A stretch of 64,000 nt of DNA. Source: an uncultured Clostridia bacterium (GTDB taxonomy: Bacteria > Bacillota > Clostridia > Oscillospirales > Acutalibacteraceae). The position numbers were made by a program, and so were the translations under genes. Shown here in pieces: positions 1-7,032 of the stretch. The notes below the pieces were generated by a model. That model saw nothing but the letters and a program-made list of their open reading frames with translations, made no database searches and was not told the DNA's origin. The DNA is taken from the NCBI GenBank assembly GCA_927362715.1, contig CAKMIX010000004.1, positions 1 to 64,000 on the forward strand. Direction: 5' to 3'. Each line of letters begins with the position of its first letter. Within the stretch, counting starts at the first letter, position 1.

Positions 1-771
1 GCGGCGATTGTCAATGACGCTTCCGATTTTGCCGGAACAAACGGCTGCTATCTCTATCAGGGGCGGGATGTGAAGGAGGACAAGGACAGGTGCCTAAAAG
101 ACCAGATACTTGTTATCGCTCCCCATGAAGCATTGATCCCCTCGGACACATGGCTGAAATGCCGGAAAAAGCTCATGGCAAATACCACCTTCCAGCAGGG
201 GCGGAAACCGAAAAACACCTGGCTGGCCGGAAAAATCAAATGCGGGCATTGTGGGTATGCGCTGAAAGCCACCCATGTACCAAACAGCACAGGCTATTTC
301 CGCTGCACCAAACGGACGGAAAACAAAGGTTGTCCGGGCTGCGGGAAAATCCGCAAAGAAGAATTTGAGCAATTTATTTTCTCGGCCATGCAAGAGAAGT
401 TCAAAGATTTTCAGATACTCCACGGCAAAGAGGAAAAGGTCAATCCGAAGCTGACAGCCTATCAAGTAGAGCTGGCACAGGTGGAGGCAGAAATTGAAAA
501 ACTGCTGGACACGCTGACCGGAGCCAATGCGACCTTGCTTGCTTACGCCAACAAGAAAATCGAAGAACTGGACACCCGCCGTCAGACCATTTCAAAAGCA
601 ATAGCCGATTTGAGCGTCGAAACCATATCGCCCCAGCAGATAAAGAAACTGTCCTATTATCTCGACAACTGGGAGAGCATAGATTTTGATGACAAAAGAA
701 AAGCCGCCGATGGCTTGATTTCTACAATCAAGGCCACCAGCGACCGTGTTCAGATAGAGTGGAAAATCTGA
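1..771 (+). CDS. Large serine recombinase, C-terminal part (cut by window edge)
   Basis: The frame is open from base 1, so the catalytic N-terminus lies outside the window. What remains is the recombinase zinc beta-ribbon region (CGHCG near codons 80-84, then a second Cys cluster CPGCG) followed by a long coiled coil, the usual tail of large serine site-specific recombinases of the TndX/Tn4451 type. Such enzymes excise and integrate transposons and conjugative elements. It ends about 910 bases before a tRNA-Trp attachment site, so it is probably the last gene of the integrated element. Serine recombinases rarely use tRNA genes, so a separate tyrosine integrase may own that site. Family assignment is confident; the specific element is unknown. 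Confidence 0.88.
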   Translation, partial: AAIVNDASDFAGTNGCYLYQGRDVKEDKDRCLKDQILVIAPHEALIPSDTWLKCRKKLMANTTFQQGRKPKNTWLAGKIKCGHCGYALKATHVPNSTGYFRCTKRTENKGCPGCGKIRKEEFEQFIFSAMQEKFKDFQILHGKEEKVNPKLTAYQVELAQVEAEIEKLLDTLTGANATLLAYANKKIEELDTRRQTISKAIADLSVETISPQQIKKLSYYLDNWESIDFDDKRKAADGLISTIKATSDRVQIEWKI

Positions 772-1199
772 CATTTCCGCTCTATCGCCCCTCATTTCTA
801 TTTTATCTCGTTTGTACCCCTTGTACACCGATGCTTTCTTCTTTCATTGACAAATTATGTAATAAAAAACGAACTGAATTTTATCACAATTATAAAGACG
901 ATGAAAAAGAAATCCGAAATTTCATTTCGCTATTTCAGTCGAAAATTGCAAATGCTAGAATTATTAGTTATTCTAAAATAGACTTTCATAAAATTGAATT
1001 TACAAGACATAATATACATAGAAAATTTGATTTTGAAATTGTATTCTAATTATATATAGCCCTGAAGCTGCGTGGCTTCAAGTCTTTTGCTTTATCATTT
1101 CAAGGACGGCACAGGGTATAAAGCTCCATATTTTGATGCTCAAATTAAGCGCCAATTTCGCATCCGTTGCCAACGATTTTCAATAATTCCGTCTGCTAC

Positions 1200-1231
1200 A
1201 TCATCAATAAATCATCAATAAATCATCAATC
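1200..1231 (+). repeat. Tandem 11-base repeats ATCATCAATAA
   Basis: Two exact copies of ATCATCAATAA (1200-1210, 1211-1221) are followed by a near copy (1222-1231), and related CATCAATAA/CATCAAAT words recur near 1582-1600. The array sits between the recombinase gene and the attachment site, so it could be an accessory binding site for a recombinase or excisionase. That role is inferred from position only. Confidence 0.6.
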
Positions 1232-1289
1232 AGCATCGTGTGTTTCTATCATATTTTCCCTTTTCTTTGTTTATAGCAGCGCGAATTTT

Positions 1290-1321
1290 GACCGCCAAGG
1301 CAAAAGCTTTGGCGGTCTTTT
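1290..1321 (+). terminator. Rho-independent terminator
   Basis: A nine base-pair stem (GACCGCCAA / TTGGCGGTC) with a 10-base loop is followed by TTTT. It may end transcripts coming from the recombinase side. Confidence 0.7.
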
Positions 1322-1486
1322 GGTATGGTTTTCAGTTACATCTCAAGTCCTTTGTCATTTCTCTAAGTCTTGATATTTCTTTTTGCTGCATAGCAGCGCA
1401 AGTGTGCATAATATATTAAATTTAAAATTATTATATTGACTGTTTTCATATAAATATTCAACAATAAGGTAATATATAGGTGTAAA

Positions 1487-1526
1487 AAGGCTGGTGCTCG
1501 GGGTATAGCATCAGCCTTTGAGATTT
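1487..1526 (+). terminator. Rho-independent terminator
   Basis: A twelve-base arm (AAGGCTGGTGCT) pairs with AGCATCAGCCTT through one G-U pair and is followed by TGAGATTTTT. No gene directly upstream explains it; it may insulate the element end. Confidence 0.6.
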
Positions 1527-1681
1527 TTATATCATCAAATTGTCAGCGGTTATTATATAGTAAGGGACAAAAATTCCATAGCATCAATAAAGCATCAAAT
1601 GGCACGCGGTCTTATGGAGAAATTGCAATAAAAGGCTCAACAGAGCCAATCATATCAAGGATTTTCCGCTTCCAACAGCCA

Positions 1682-1726
1682 CTCCAAAACCGCGTGCCGA
1701 GGGTTCAAGTCCTTCTGCCCCTGCCA
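1682..1726 (+). other. 3' half of tRNA-Trp(CCA): element attachment site (att)
   Basis: The segment begins exactly in the anticodon loop (CTCCAAA, anticodon CCA), then the 3' anticodon arm ACCGC, variable bases GTGCC, a five-pair T-stem around the loop TTCAAGT, the 3' acceptor strand TGCCCCT, discriminator G and CCA. The 5' half is absent: the sequence before 1682 cannot form the D-arm or acceptor. This is the classic footprint of an element that recombined at the anticodon loop of a tRNA gene and left the 3' half at its distal end. The intact tRNA-Trp should lie at the other end of the element, outside the window. Antisense reading frames across it are artefacts. Confidence 0.85.
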
Positions 1727-1735
1727 AAAACAAGA

Positions 1736-1762
1736 AGAGTCGCAGTTTGCGGCTCTTTTTGT
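1736..1762 (+). terminator. Terminator of the tRNA-Trp locus
   Basis: The stem AGAGTCGCA / TGCGGCTCT (one G-U pair) is followed by TTTTTG, immediately downstream of the tRNA-Trp 3' end. It was probably the native tRNA terminator before the element inserted. Confidence 0.8.
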
Positions 1763-1770
1763 TTTTGGTG

Positions 1771-1937
1771 TAGAAGAAAAGGACTTGAACCCGTGAGGGT
1801 TTTGGCGTAAAGAAAACAATTCGGTGAATTGTTTTCAGCCAAAAGCGCGAGGCGGGTACTGAAATTCGTGAGAATTTCGGTCGCCGAGCGAAAAGAAGGT
1901 GCGCAGCACCTTCGGTCAAGTCCTTCTGCCCCTGCCA
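1771..1937 (+). repeat. Structured repeat element at the tRNA-Trp 3' end
   Basis: The segment opens with a 14-base inverted copy (1779-1792) of the tRNA-Trp T-arm (1701-1714) and closes with a 22-base direct copy (1916-1937) of the tRNA 3' end (1705-1726). Between them are four hairpins: AACCC/GGGTT (1788-1801); an 11-bp stem with GGT loop (1812-1836) enclosed by TTGGC/GCCAA; GAAATTC/GAATTTC (1861-1878) enclosed by GGCG/CGCC; and GAAGGTGC/GCACCTTC (1895-1913). The inverted T-arm can pair with the second direct copy (AGGACTTGA/TCAAGTCCT), closing a multibranched structure of about 150 bases. A related element follows ssrA at 40417-40569. It has no coding capacity and its function is unknown. 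Confidence 0.8.
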
Positions 1938-1977
1938 AAGCAACGGACACCGCTTTTGCGGTGTCCGTTGCTTTTGT
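1938..1977 (+). terminator. Strong terminator after the tRNA-like repeat
   Basis: A perfect 16-bp stem (1938-1953 with 1958-1973, TTTT loop) is followed by TTTG. It directly abuts the second CCA end at 1937, mimicking a tRNA-terminator arrangement. Confidence 0.85.
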
Positions 1978-1994
1978 AAGTGACGAAACGCGTG

Positions 1995-2329
1995 CCGGCC
2001 GATGAGAATAAGCCCATAGGGATATGAGGGCAACGACACCGGCAATATATCCGTCAGCATAAACGGATATTCTACACGAATCTGCTGATAAGCGGAAAGT
2101 TGAACGGCTATCTTGCGGATATTGATAAACAGGCAGAGAAATGTTCTTTCGGCTGGTAAAGCAAATAGCGGAGCATGAGGGTATAACCGAAACACTTAAA
2201 GTCGAACATCCGATGGAGTGGGTTAGAATAATGAATGCGCTGCGTGAAGCGACTACGGGGATTGTGAATGCAAAAGTAATTTTCGTACAAACCGAATCTA
2301 ATATGAAAGCCATAAAAGCGCGCCTGTAA
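1995..2329 (+). pseudogene. Decayed TnpV (transposon-encoded protein)
   Basis: Translation gives the TnpV pattern KPIGI-(stop)-GQRHRQY ... ISGKLNGYLADIDKQAE ... LVKQIAEHEGITETLK, then HPMEWVRIMN. Two lesions are visible. A TGA at 2025-2027 replaces the Trp codon expected in IGIWGQRH. A one-base deletion in the A-run near 2136-2140 shifts the frame from the upper half to the lower half (2141-2329). The N-terminus is also missing. TnpV proteins are small passengers of clostridial mobile elements with no settled role. The remnant lies just outside the tRNA-Trp site and so is an older insertion than the element at 1-1681. Confidence 0.8.
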
Positions 2330-2355
2330 CGCTTTAAACGTAAAAGTAAAATCGA

Positions 2356-2390
2356 GGGGCAAGGTATAAACACCTTGCCCCTAAAAGTTT
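2356..2390 (+). terminator. Hairpin terminator
   Basis: A perfect 10-bp stem (GGGGCAAGGT / ACCTTGCCCC) with a six-base loop is followed by TAAAAGTTT, 26 bases after the TnpV remnant stop. Confidence 0.65.
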
Positions 2391-2545
2391 ATGCCTTAAA
2401 AATGGATTGAGATCGGGCTTTTTCAGACTCTAATTCTCCACTTTTGGAAATAGAAAATCAGTGAATTGCTAAATGAAAATGTATCGGAATAATACGCCTA
2501 AAACCACGCCATCTGCACGGCTGTTTTAATCAACATAAAATTCTT

Positions 2546-2938
2546 TCAAATCATCAAATCTCTCCGGTATCGGATGTAATTAAATATACCAAATAACCGG
2601 CGGGATATAAAACATCGTATCGCTTTAATAAATCTATTGTCATGGCCGTCACAAGCGGCTTTTACAAGAGCTCGGAATTTATCAGCACCTTTTTTCCTGA
2701 TAAACGCTTCAGGATCCATATTAGCGGGAAGCATTATTGTTTTAAAATCAAGATTTACATTTTCTAGTTTTTTAATAATCTTATTGACAGAAAATTGACC
2801 AACCGCATCTGAATCCATACAGATGATTACCTCTTTTGTGACTTGCGATAAAATATCTGCCTGTTCGTCAGTAAGATTCGCTCCAAAACATGCAACCGCA
2901 TTTTTGAAACCGAATTGATGCAAACAAATAACATCCAT
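2546..2938 (-). pseudogene. DnaG-type primase fragment (TOPRIM region)
   Basis: The fragment reads MDVICLHQFGFKNAVACFGA, then LTDEQADIL and VIICMDSDAVGQ, matching the central TOPRIM part of bacterial DNA primases (family pattern EGYMDVI...LT..Q...L and a D-x-D metal site). In primases MDVI is preceded by EGY in the middle of the protein. Here the codons before the Met are TAA AAT, so no upstream part can be translated. The C-terminal helicase-binding half is also missing. It is a relic, probably of a primase carried by a mobile element, and is unlikely to encode an active enzyme. Confidence 0.75.
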
Positions 2939-2969
2939 ATTTTAGCAAACCGGATGGGACAAAAATGGG

Positions 2970-3620
2970 CTATAGCTGGATTTCTTGCTGCAAAAAATCC
3001 TTATAACGCTCCGGACAAAATCCACATCTAGCCGAAGGATGTCTGAATCCATATACGGTTAACTTTTTATCCAACGCTATATCACCATTTGCTCGTGTAC
3101 CCGGTTTATAAATAAACATTTCTATCCAATCCCTTTTTCCCCCTGTCTTAGGAACTTCAAATGGAATCGATTTATCTTCAAAAGAAGCTCGGTCTGGAAG
3201 ATGATTATATACCAATCTGCTAAAGCAGCAAATTATATCAATTTTGTTTTCGTTTACAAATTGAATGAGTTCTTTATTATACCTTTTTCTATTTTCTTTG
3301 TCTTCGATTATTTTTTTAGCAGCACTGTCTTTCACCCCGCAAACCACATCAATATAATTTCCGAAATAGATTTTATCCCAAAACCTTTCCTTTTCCTCAG
3401 CTTTTGTTGTATCCATACCAAAGGATTGAGCAATCTTGTGAAAAAAACGATGATCTCTGCATGTGTTTTCTTCGGCTAAATATGTTTCTACAACCGAACT
3501 TGTTGTGTAAGAAGCTGGTTCTCCTTGTCCTTCGTTATTCTTATTATGATGTGATTCACCTAATATCAAGATTCTTGTTTCCTTTTCAGCTGCCTTACCT
3601 ATATATACTCCATAATGCAT
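2970..3620 (-). CDS. Unknown protein, about 216 aa, with ILGESHH motif
   Basis: This intact frame begins MHYGVYIGKAAEKETRILIL and continues GESHH. The ILGESHH turn, a following FFHKIA segment and conserved-looking FGNYIDVVCGV and CFSRLVYN stretches suggest a globular alpha/beta enzyme. The ILGESHH-like motif with a later Asn/Asp-rich strand recalls uracil-DNA-glycosylase-like folds, but I cannot confirm that. Its AT content is higher than its right-hand neighbours and it is bracketed by GGGACAAAAA motifs at about 2957 and 3870, so it is probably acquired cargo. No signal peptide or membrane segment is visible. Confidence 0.6.
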   Translation of the reverse strand: MHYGVYIGKAAEKETRILILGESHHNKNNEGQGEPASYTTSSVVETYLAEENTCRDHRFFHKIAQSFGMDTTKAEEKERFWDKIYFGNYIDVVCGVKDSAAKKIIEDKENRKRYNKELIQFVNENKIDIICCFSRLVYNHLPDRASFEDKSIPFEVPKTGGKRDWIEMFIYKPGTRANGDIALDKKLTVYGFRHPSARCGFCPERYKDFLQQEIQL

Positions 3621-3932
3621 TTTATTTCCCTCTTTCTGATTAAACTGTTAAAAACTTCTACTTCTATAACTGTTTCAAAATCACAAATCGGTCCCTGTAA
3701 AACTAAAATTCACAATTTATTCACATACCATCATTCTCCATAGCCTCCTTTTATCGCTTCTCACTTGTTTTGCCGGCGATTCCTGCAGCATCTTTTTCGG
3801 CTGTACCGCGACATTTCCTCTTCTTTATGCCATTTTACTCCCATTGCCCGTATTCTGCAAGACGCAATGGGACAAAAAAGGGACATTGGATGTGGTAACT
3901 TGTAAGCACAGCAAACAGAAAGGATGTTTTTC
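3621..3932. other. AT-rich intergenic region
   Basis: This gap lies between divergently transcribed genes. It contains GGGACAAAAAAGGGACA at 3869-3885, related to TGGGACAAAAATGGG at 2955-2969. A promoter for the plus-strand gene must lie here, but I see no hexamer pair good enough to call. Confidence 0.4.
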
Positions 3933-5252
3933 ATGAGCGCATTTGACAAGATCATTGGGTATGCTTCCGTAAAAAAAGAGCTGAAACAAATCAGCGACAC
4001 GCTGAAAAATCGGGAAGCCTACGACAAACTGGGCGTATCCGCGCCGAAGGGACTTCTGCTTTACGGCGAACCGGGCGTCGGAAAGTCTCTGATGGCGATC
4101 GCCGTCATTCAAGAAAGCGGACGCAAAGTGTTTTGCTGCCGCAAGGATTCACCAAACGGCGATTTTATCAAAAAAATCAAAGCGACCTTTGACGAAGCCA
4201 TGCAAAATGCGCCGTCAATCGTTTATTTGGACGATATGGACAAATTCGCCAACGGGGACGAGCGGCATCCGGACGCGGAAGAATACGTCACGGTGCAGTC
4301 ATGCATCGATGAAGCAAAGGATACCCAGGTGTTCGTTTTAGCGACCGTAAACAACATGCGTTGCCTGCCGGTCTCTCTTCGCCGCGCAGGACGGTTTGAC
4401 CGTACGATCCGGGTGGCCGCGCCCCACGGAGAAGACGCAGTAAAGATCATAGCCTATTACTTGAAATCCAAGCGCTTTGTGGACGGGGTCGATCCCGCCG
4501 TCATTGCGAAAATAATGGACGGGCGCTCCTGCGCCGAACTCGAAACCGTGATCAATGAAGCGGGTTTATATGCAGGGTACGAACGCGCTGAATCCATAAC
4601 GATGGACCACTTTTTGAAAGCCTGTCTGCGTACGGTGTTTCATATTGTGTACGATGACAGAAGTGATTTTGAGGATGAACCGGACGATTGTTCCCGCCGC
4701 CTTTCCGATCCGGACCATACTATTTCACAGGTCATATATCACGAAGCGGGACATGCCGTGGTATCGGAGGTGCTCTGCCCGGAAAGCGTAACGCTGGTTT
4801 CTGCGTGCTGCACAAGCGGAGATGTAGGGGGGTTCACAAGCTACTATAATGATAACAGCAAAACGTCGCTTTACTGGGAAAAAAGCCGCATTATCGGTTC
4901 GCTTGGAGGAATAGCGGCCATCGAGCAGAAATTCGGGATCTCCGACCTCGGCTGCGAACGCGATTTGGATCAAGCCTTTGATAGGGTAAGGGATTTGATC
5001 GTTCAAACATGTACCAGCGGCTTTCGCTTTCATAACAATAATTACAGCAACTCGGAACGCCTTATGTCGGAACAGGAACAGGCGGTTGCGGCGGAGGTTG
5101 AAAAATATTACCGCAAGGCAAAAGAAATTTTGTCAGCCAATTGGGAATTCTTCGAGAAGATCGCCGTAGCCCTTGCGCAAAAGAAACTGCTGTCCACTGT
5201 CGACATACAAAAAATTAAAAGTGAATGCAAAATTATTCCCGTTGCCGTATGA
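3933..5252 (+). CDS. Soluble FtsH-like AAA+ ATPase with M41-type zinc peptidase motif
   Basis: The start is ATG 3933, because the ribosome site (GAAAGG at 3918-3923) directly abuts the alternative ATG at 3924. The protein has about 439 aa. Walker A GEPGVGKS lies near residues 46-53, Walker B IVYLDDMDKF near 100, and sensor-2/arginine-finger features include RRAGRFDR, as in FtsH. A C-terminal peptidase region carries HEAGH (HExxH zinc motif) in the context of M41 peptidases. FtsH has two N-terminal membrane helices; none is seen here, so this is a cytosolic relative, presumably an ATP-driven protease. The spacing of ATPase to protease is shorter than in FtsH. It lies upstream of a nuclease and an unknown gene on the same strand. 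Substrate unknown. Confidence 0.8.
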   Translation: MSAFDKIIGYASVKKELKQISDTLKNREAYDKLGVSAPKGLLLYGEPGVGKSLMAIAVIQESGRKVFCCRKDSPNGDFIKKIKATFDEAMQNAPSIVYLDDMDKFANGDERHPDAEEYVTVQSCIDEAKDTQVFVLATVNNMRCLPVSLRRAGRFDRTIRVAAPHGEDAVKIIAYYLKSKRFVDGVDPAVIAKIMDGRSCAELETVINEAGLYAGYERAESITMDHFLKACLRTVFHIVYDDRSDFEDEPDDCSRRLSDPDHTISQVIYHEAGHAVVSEVLCPESVTLVSACCTSGDVGGFTSYYNDNSKTSLYWEKSRIIGSLGGIAAIEQKFGISDLGCERDLDQAFDRVRDLIVQTCTSGFRFHNNNYSNSERLMSEQEQAVAAEVEKYYRKAKEILSANWEFFEKIAVALAQKKLLSTVDIQKIKSECKIIPVAV

Positions 5253-5423
5253 TACATAGAAAGCGCGCGGCAGGACGGCGCATTGCCGGCGGAAGAGCTG
5301 ATAGCGTTCGGTGTGCCGAAGGAAGCCGCCGAAGTCCTGGAAAAGCAAAAACAAATGTCCCGCATATCCTGCCGAAGCGCCGTGCAAAAACAGGGCGTTT
5401 CGGCAGGGCGGCAGCAAATATAG
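5253..5423 (+). other. In-frame open extension after the TGA of the AAA+ protease
   Basis: Directly behind the TGA at 5250-5252 the same frame stays open for 56 codons to TAG 5421. It encodes YIESARQDGALPAEELIAFG and then VPKEAAEVLEKQKQ, which looks like genuine helical protein rather than random translation. It may be a former C-terminal domain cut off by a Trp-to-stop change, or an untranslated relic. No start codon with a ribosome site is present inside it. Confidence 0.4.
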
Positions 5424-5511
5424 TAAAAATATCTATTTTACCCGCAGGCTGTCGAACTTGAAAGAAACGGCAAACCATGCTAAACTGATGAAAAGGTGCA
5501 GGAGGGGAACG

Positions 5512-7032
5512 ATGCTGTATTTATCCAAAAGCAAATATTGCGCATTGTGGCAGTGCCCGAAGCTGGCTTGGCTGCAAAAATACAAACCGGAGGAAATGAC
5601 GGTCGACTCCGGCGCACTGTCCCGCATGGAAACCGGCAACGAGGTCGGCGACCTGGCCATGGGCTTGTTCGGCGATTATGTCGAGGTGACCGCCTATAAC
5701 GGGGATAAGCTGGATCTTACGAAGATGATCGAAAATACAAAGGCAGAAATGGCAAAAGGCACGCCCATCCTCTGCGAAGCGTCTTTCGACTATAACGGGC
5801 TTTACTGCGCCGTAGATATTTTGAAACAGGAAAACGGCGGCTGGGCTGTTTATGAGGTGAAAAGCTCCACGCACGAGGATAAGGCGGTGTATATCGCCGA
5901 CGTAGCGTATCAAAAGTATGTTCTGGAGCATTGCGGCGTATCGGTTACGGGAACGTATCTAGTCACCCTGAACGGCGATTATGTGTTTGACGGTACACCG
6001 GATATCCACCGGCTTTTCAAAATCACCGATGTGGCGCAGATGGTAAAAGCGGAAGAAAAGAATATCGAACCGAATTTGTCTGTCGCCGAACGTCTGCTTG
6101 CGTCCAAAGAAGAGCCGGACATCGATTTGTCCGACCGCTGCAATCAACCGTATCCCTGCGGTTTTTGGCAGTACTGTACGCGGCATCTTCCGAAGCCCTG
6201 CGTGTTCGATCTTTATCGGATGCCCTTCGCGAAAAAGCTGGAATTTTATAAAAAAGGGAAGATCACATTTCCGGATCTGCTGCACGATCCCGGGATCACC
6301 AACGAAACCCAGCTGCGGCAGATGCAATACGCCGTAACCGACTGCGGCACATATGTGGACAAAGAGAAAATCCGAAGTTTTCTTAAAACGCTGTCCTATC
6401 CGCTGTATTTTCTCGACTTTGAGACGATGCAGCCGGCGATCCCCCGATTTATCGGGACAACGCCGTACATGCAGATCCCGTTTCAGTATTCGCTGCACTA
6501 TATCGAGCGGGAGGGCGGCAAACTGAAGCACACGGAATTTCTCGCGGAATCCGGGACCGACCCGCGGCGTGAGCTTGCCGAGCGGCTTTGCGCGGATATC
6601 CCGGCGGATTCCTGCGTAACGGCTTATAATAAGAAATTTGAATGTGGGCGTCTCCGGGAGCTGGCAGCCGCCTTCCCGGATCTGGCGGAACATCTGCTTA
6701 GCATCGAAAGGAATATACGCGACCTGCTCGACCCGTTTCAGAAGGGGTACTATTACAACCGCGCTATGGGCGGTTCGTTCTCCATCAAAAGTGTGCTGCC
6801 CGCCATTTTCCCGGACGACCCGACGCTGGATTATCACAATTTGGAGGGCGTGCATCACGGCGGGGAGGCCATGGAGCTTTTCCCGAAGATCAAAGACCTG
6901 CCGCCGGAGGAGCAGAAAAAGGCACGGCATGACCTGCTGAAATATTGCGAACTGGATACGTTCGCCATGGTGAAGGTGTGGCAGGAGCTTGTGCGGGTGT
7001 CAAAAGAAAATGAGGAGGAAGAAAATGGATAA
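5512..7032 (+). CDS. Cas4-like nuclease fused to DUF2779 (RNase H-like) domain
   Basis: The start is ATG 5512 behind GGAGGGG; the product has 506 aa. The N-terminal part (about 1-230) looks like a Cas4/RecB-type PD-(D/E)XK nuclease: CALWQCPKLAWL near the N-terminus, EASFDY, then YEVKSST (the E-x-K catalytic pair), and a Cys cluster CNQPYPCGFWQYC that could hold an Fe-S cluster with the N-terminal Cys. The second half is the DUF2779 domain, with YFLDFETM (D-x-E of DEDD 3'-5' exonucleases), later conserved YNKKFE and a C-terminal HDLLKYCELDT. DUF2779 proteins have no assigned pathway; DNA or RNA processing is inferred. The next gene overlaps its end by 8 bases, so the two are co-translated. Confidence 0.85.
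   Translation: MLYLSKSKYCALWQCPKLAWLQKYKPEEMTVDSGALSRMETGNEVGDLAMGLFGDYVEVTAYNGDKLDLTKMIENTKAEMAKGTPILCEASFDYNGLYCAVDILKQENGGWAVYEVKSSTHEDKAVYIADVAYQKYVLEHCGVSVTGTYLVTLNGDYVFDGTPDIHRLFKITDVAQMVKAEEKNIEPNLSVAERLLASKEEPDIDLSDRCNQPYPCGFWQYCTRHLPKPCVFDLYRMPFAKKLEFYKKGKITFPDLLHDPGITNETQLRQMQYAVTDCGTYVDKEKIRSFLKTLSYPLYFLDFETMQPAIPRFIGTTPYMQIPFQYSLHYIEREGGKLKHTEFLAESGTDPRRELAERLCADIPADSCVTAYNKKFECGRLRELAAAFPDLAEHLLSIERNIRDLLDPFQKGYYYNRAMGGSFSIKSVLPAIFPDDPTLDYHNLEGVHHGGEAMELFPKIKDLPPEEQKKARHDLLKYCELDTFAMVKVWQELVRVSKENEEEENG

Larger units (their letters stand above)
772..1681. other. AT-rich non-coding terminal segment of the integrated element
   Basis: No convincing gene is present. A short AT-rich frame (831-1049, no clear ribosome site, no recognised family) could be a gene remnant. 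The segment contains two hairpin terminators, three tandem copies of an 11-base unit and scattered CATCAATAA motifs (also near 1580). Base composition is clearly lower in GC than the chromosomal genes to the right, which fits foreign DNA at the end of a mobile element. Confidence 0.6.

Noticed and set aside
1200-1231. CRISPR array
   Set aside because: The repeats are contiguous, only 11 bases long and without spacers; no cas genes in the window (the Cas4-like domain at 5512 is part of a DUF2779 protein).
1167-1373. 68-codon frame in the element end
   Set aside because: It runs through the iterons and a terminator stem and has no ribosome site.
1650-2195. Minus-strand frame with GAEGLEPSARGFG
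   Set aside because: It is the antisense translation of the tRNA-Trp 3' half and its repeat, a known type of annotation artefact; no ribosome site or promoter.
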